7,620 nt of DNA from Thermoprotei archaeon (lineage in GTDB: Archaea > Thermoproteota > Thermoprotei > Thermofilales > B20-G17): NCBI GenBank assembly GCA_003649515.1, contig QMSC01000055.1:1-7620 (forward strand), read 5' to 3'. A program made the translations under genes and the position numbers. This document shows, piece after piece, positions 5,355 to 7,620 of this stretch. The notes under the pieces are model-generated. The model was not told where the DNA came from. It did no database searches and worked only from the letters and a program-made list of their open reading frames with translations. Position 1 is the first letter of the stretch. Every line of letters begins with the position of its first letter.

Positions 5355-6746
5355 CTATCGTCTCCCTCCTACAATAGCATTTCTAACTTTAATATGTGGA
5401 CCTCCAGTGCTCGCGGGCACCATTTGACCACCTTTTCCACAAAATCCAGGTCTAAGTTTGAAGTCCTCACCCACAGCCTCGACGTTCATTAGAACTTCTA
5501 GTGTGTGTCCCGAAAGCGATACGTCCAGCAATGGCTTCGTTATCTCTCCTTTTTCAATTAAATAAGCCTCCTTAGCGTTGAACTGGAAGGTCCCTTTAGA
5601 CGTGTCCACTTGTCCTCCCCTACTGCCCAGAAGGTAAACACCGTACTTTATGTCTTCGATCATCTCTTCGAAGCTCCAGTCACCTGGAGCAACGTAAGTA
5701 TTGCTCATCCTCACTATTGGTGGGAAGTTATAGCTCTGAGCTCTGGCTCCTCCATTGGGCTCCAGGCCGAGCTTTACAGCACTTTCCCTATTTGTGATAA
5801 AGCTCACGAGAACCCCTTTTTCTACAAGCGTGCGCTTTCTAGTGAGAACCCCCTCATCATCGTACTTTAAGGATCCCCAAGCATCGGGCAATGTCGAGTC
5901 ATCGTATACTGTAACGAGTTCAGAGCCAACCTTTTCTCCAAGTTTATCCTTTAGAATGGATTCCCCGGCGACAACAGTGTCTCCTTCACAGGCGTGGCCG
6001 AATGCTTCATGTATAAATACGCCTGTAAGCTCGCTATCTATAACTACTGTAAACCTCCCAGCGGGTGCGGGTTCGGCCTTCAAGAGGTTAATAGCTTTAC
6101 TTACTATGGTTTTTGCGAAACTTTCCACATCGACTTCGTTGACGAATTCATAGCCCTTTGGTGAAGCTTCATATTTTCCATACCACGACTGTTTACTGGC
6201 TTCAAATGCTACGACGTTTAAACCAAAGCGTATTCTCGGTATAACATATTCTATCTCTGTGCCTTCCGAAGTGACTAGCAACTTGTAATCGTAAGCGTCC
6301 GAGAGAATTGAAGTCGCGTTGACAATTCTGCTATCGACCTGCCTAGAGAGCCTGTTTAAGTCCATTATGAAGCTTATTTTCTCGCTTAAATCAACTTCAT
6401 GTGGGGGTTTTAGAGCCTTAACTTCAACATTATCCTTAAAAGTCTTGGTTTCCGCTAGTTCTATTTTCTCCTTCCTAGACTCTCCTAACATTTTAGCGGA
6501 CTTTACGGCATCTTCCAGTTGCTTGAGAATTAGGTTTAGGTCCAGCACATTGCTTGAGAAAAAACTGAAGGCTCCTTTAGCTAGCACTCTAACGCCCACT
6601 CCCTCATCTATTCCAGTGCTTACCTTCTCTACCCTTTCGTTAGATATGGTTATAGATGTGGAGTATATTTTCTCGTATCTAGCGTCAGCGTACTCTGCCC
6701 CCAATGCCAGCGCTTCTTCAACAATTTTCTCTAATAAATTCCTCAA
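5355..6746 (-). CDS. tldD: TldD, catalytic zinc metallopeptidase subunit
   Basis: The protein has 463 residues, a typical TldD length. The metal site is present: H246-E-A-F-G-H251 (HExxxH), and C436 in G-F-C-G-K-G-G-Q fits the family's third zinc ligand. Other TldD hallmarks are V-Y-D-D-S-T-L-P-D-A-W-G-S (280-292), Y-D-D-E-G (295-299), N-R-E-S-A (319-323) and a C-terminal P-A-S-T-G-G-P-H-I-K (444-453). The N-terminal third (about 1-120) is the beta-alpha domain that builds the internal cavity with PmbA. The start is TTG at 6746, supported by GGGTGGTCA directly upstream; no earlier ATG or GTG exists in frame before the preceding gene. The gene lies 31 bases behind the CPBP protease gene and abuts pmbA, so an operon is likely. 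A TATA-like sequence at 6778-6787 could also give tldD its own promoter. Soluble cytoplasmic complex; peptide substrate unknown. Confidence 0.94.
   Translation of the reverse strand: MRNLLEKIVEEALALGAEYADARYEKIYSTSITISNERVEKVSTGIDEGVGVRVLAKGAFSFFSSNVLDLNLILKQLEDAVKSAKMLGESRKEKIELAETKTFKDNVEVKALKPPHEVDLSEKISFIMDLNRLSRQVDSRIVNATSILSDAYDYKLLVTSEGTEIEYVIPRIRFGLNVVAFEASKQSWYGKYEASPKGYEFVNEVDVESFAKTIVSKAINLLKAEPAPAGRFTVVIDSELTGVFIHEAFGHACEGDTVVAGESILKDKLGEKVGSELVTVYDDSTLPDAWGSLKYDDEGVLTRKRTLVEKGVLVSFITNRESAVKLGLEPNGGARAQSYNFPPIVRMSNTYVAPGDWSFEEMIEDIKYGVYLLGSRGGQVDTSKGTFQFNAKEAYLIEKGEITKPLLDVSLSGHTLEVLMNVEAVGEDFKLRPGFCGKGGQMVPASTGGPHIKVRNAIVGGRR
5365..5369 (-). promoter_or_regulatory. Shine-Dalgarno site of pmbA
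   Basis: GGAGG on the minus strand lies inside the last codons of tldD, ten bases before the ATG at 5354. It supports the first of two adjacent ATG codons and independent ribosome recruitment inside the operon. Confidence 0.6.
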
Positions 6747-6749
6747 GTG

Positions 6750-6756
6750 ACCACCC
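6750..6756 (-). promoter_or_regulatory. Shine-Dalgarno site of tldD
   Basis: GGGTGGT on the minus strand, continuing to CA, lies three bases before the TTG at 6746. It matches GGTGATC with one difference. It is the main reason to accept the rare TTG start. Confidence 0.5.
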
Positions 6757-6777
6757 TTAACTATACTGTATTTAGGT

Positions 6778-6787
6778 TTATTTAATA
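6778..6787 (-). promoter_or_regulatory. Candidate TATA box for tldD-pmbA
   Basis: On the minus strand TATTAAATAA overlaps the last codons and stop of the CPBP gene. Its centre is about 36 bases before the tldD TTG, which would give a short leader of about 10 bases containing the Shine-Dalgarno site. The DNA here is AT-rich, so a chance match is quite possible. Confidence 0.3.
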
Positions 6788-7620
6788 TAACTAAACCTCC
6801 TGACTGCTAGAATCTCTTGGAGAAGTAATATTATGACCGATGATAGCAAGCCTATAACGCCTACGGGCAGGGTCCATAGCTCGTCGTCATACCGAATAGT
6901 AAAAATCATTAAGCCTCCCAAAGCATTAAGTACTCCGTGCATTACTGAGGGTGGAATAATGCTCTCGCTCCTCTCCTTAAGCCTACAGAGAATTATGCTC
7001 CAGACAACGCATAGCACAGTGAAAAATGTCACGCCCACAATGTCACGATGATGAGGGTAGTTGTGTCCGAGAAAAACTATCAAGGGAGCATGCCACACGC
7101 CCCATATAATCCCGACAATAATGCTAACCTTGTAGAAACTCCCTGTAACATTCAGTAGTTCGTCGAAGAGGTACCCTCTCCATCCAAGCTCCTCTCCAAG
7201 AGCAACTAGAGCGTTTACGCTTGCCCCGATTGTGAGGCTATTAAGTAGCGCTAGGACTAAAAGGGCTTCGCTGCTCAGGGGAATTTTCTCAACTATTTCC
7301 TTACCTTTCAGCGCTTCCACTACAGGGTTGACTACTTGAAAGCCCATAGCTATGGCTACGAGACACCCGATACCGTAGATAATATAGGGAATTGCGGCTC
7401 CCGCGAAGATGTAGGCGACTTTGCCTAGGCGTAGACCATATTTCTTCAAGCTCCTCCTTAATCCCCCTTCACCCCTAATGCTTGCCGTGAGACTCAGAAT
7501 TATTATGGTGCTGAGTGCAGGCACCCACATACGTCCTACACTAAAAACTACTAGCAAGGCTCCTCCATAGAGCCTAGCCAGAGGTAGTAGAAGCAAGTCT
7601 AGTGTAAGGGTAATTGCAAA
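6778..7620 (-). CDS. CPBP-family intramembrane metalloprotease (N-terminus beyond window)
   Basis: 280 residues are visible. The frame stays open to the right edge (F-A-I-T-L-T-L-D before the TTG at 7596), that TTG has no Shine-Dalgarno site, and it would begin inside a hydrophobic stretch, so the true start lies outside. Counting from the first visible codon, the CPBP (CAAX protease and bacteriocin-processing) motifs are all present. Motif 1 is E143-E-L-G-W-R148-G, motif 2 is W-G-V-W-H177-A-P-L, and motif 3 is H228-G-V-L-N232. The conserved Glu and His residues fit an intact glutamate-dependent membrane protease active site. Hydrophobic segments at roughly 17-47, 66-92, 117-140, 164-182, 195-212, 226-243 and 248-268 suggest a polytopic membrane protein. 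Relatives include Rce1-type CAAX proteases and bacteriocin-immunity proteins; substrates are usually unknown. It is followed by tldD after 31 bases on the same strand, which suggests co-transcription. Confidence 0.9.
   Translation of the reverse strand, partial: FAITLTLDLLLLPLARLYGGALLVVFSVGRMWVPALSTIIILSLTASIRGEGGLRRSLKKYGLRLGKVAYIFAGAAIPYIIYGIGCLVAIAMGFQVVNPVVEALKGKEIVEKIPLSSEALLVLALLNSLTIGASVNALVALGEELGWRGYLFDELLNVTGSFYKVSIIVGIIWGVWHAPLIVFLGHNYPHHRDIVGVTFFTVLCVVWSIILCRLKERSESIIPPSVMHGVLNALGGLMIFTIRYDDELWTLPVGVIGLLSSVIILLLQEILAVRRFSYIK

Noticed and set aside
5755..6153. Plus-strand open frame of 132 codons inside tldD
   Set aside because: It is antisense to the TldD zinc-site region, its composition is typical of a shadow frame, and no initiation signals are seen.
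6319..6750. Plus-strand open frame of 143 codons opposite the start of tldD
   Set aside because: It is antisense to the well-supported TldD N-terminal domain, is Ser/Leu/Thr-rich as expected of a shadow frame, has no promoter or Shine-Dalgarno site, and shows no recognisable motif.
7594..7596. TTG as the start codon of the CPBP protease
   Set aside because: The frame continues open to the window edge, there is no Shine-Dalgarno site, and the codon lies within a hydrophobic stretch, so the start is most likely outside.

Overview
The window looks like a stretch of a thermophilic archaeal chromosome, probably Thermoproteota (Crenarchaeota). The basis is TATA-box promoters sitting about 26 bases ahead of start codons that have no leader, AGA/AGG arginine and ATA isoleucine codons, Shine-Dalgarno sites used mainly inside operons, and the gene families present. 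The species cannot be named from sequence alone.

Layout. (1) 25-567, plus strand: a complete Nudix hydrolase of the ADP-ribose pyrophosphatase type. (2) 568-1071: about 500 bases with no intact large gene. It holds a frameshifted, start-less gene remnant on the minus strand (562-870) and, on the plus strand, a TATA-like box spaced for a leaderless 43-residue open frame (934-1065). (3) 3337 down to 1072, minus strand: a tight three-gene operon whose genes overlap by 1 and 4 bases. It encodes a NifX/NafY-type metal-cluster-binding domain protein with an unusual N-terminal tail, then two MinD-family ATPases that each carry an inserted two-cluster ferredoxin domain. (4) 3398-3946, plus strand: a cupin D-lyxose isomerase, divergent from that operon and apparently sharing one near-palindromic TATA element with it. 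(5) 7620 down to 4020, minus strand: a CPBP-family membrane protease that runs off the right edge, then tldD and pmbA (tldE), with no base between the stop of tldD and the start of pmbA.

How they work together. The NifX/ATPase/ATPase trio has the gene content of the 'orange protein' (ORP) type complexes known from anaerobic bacteria such as Desulfovibrio. An ATP-driven, Fe-S-dependent machine acting on a bound metal cluster is the natural inference, but the substrate is unknown. TldD and PmbA are expected to form the heteromeric TldD/E zinc peptidase that cleaves unfolded peptides. The adjacent CPBP protease may be co-transcribed with them. The isomerase and the Nudix enzyme are stand-alone metabolic enzymes.

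Most interesting points: the metal-cluster operon with its mirror-image ferredoxin motifs and Cys-X-Cys/Gly-Arg-rich tail; the shared promoter plus a perfect inverted repeat placed on the nifX-like start codon; the decayed gene with its possible leaderless small gene; and the pairing of a CPBP protease with TldD/PmbA.
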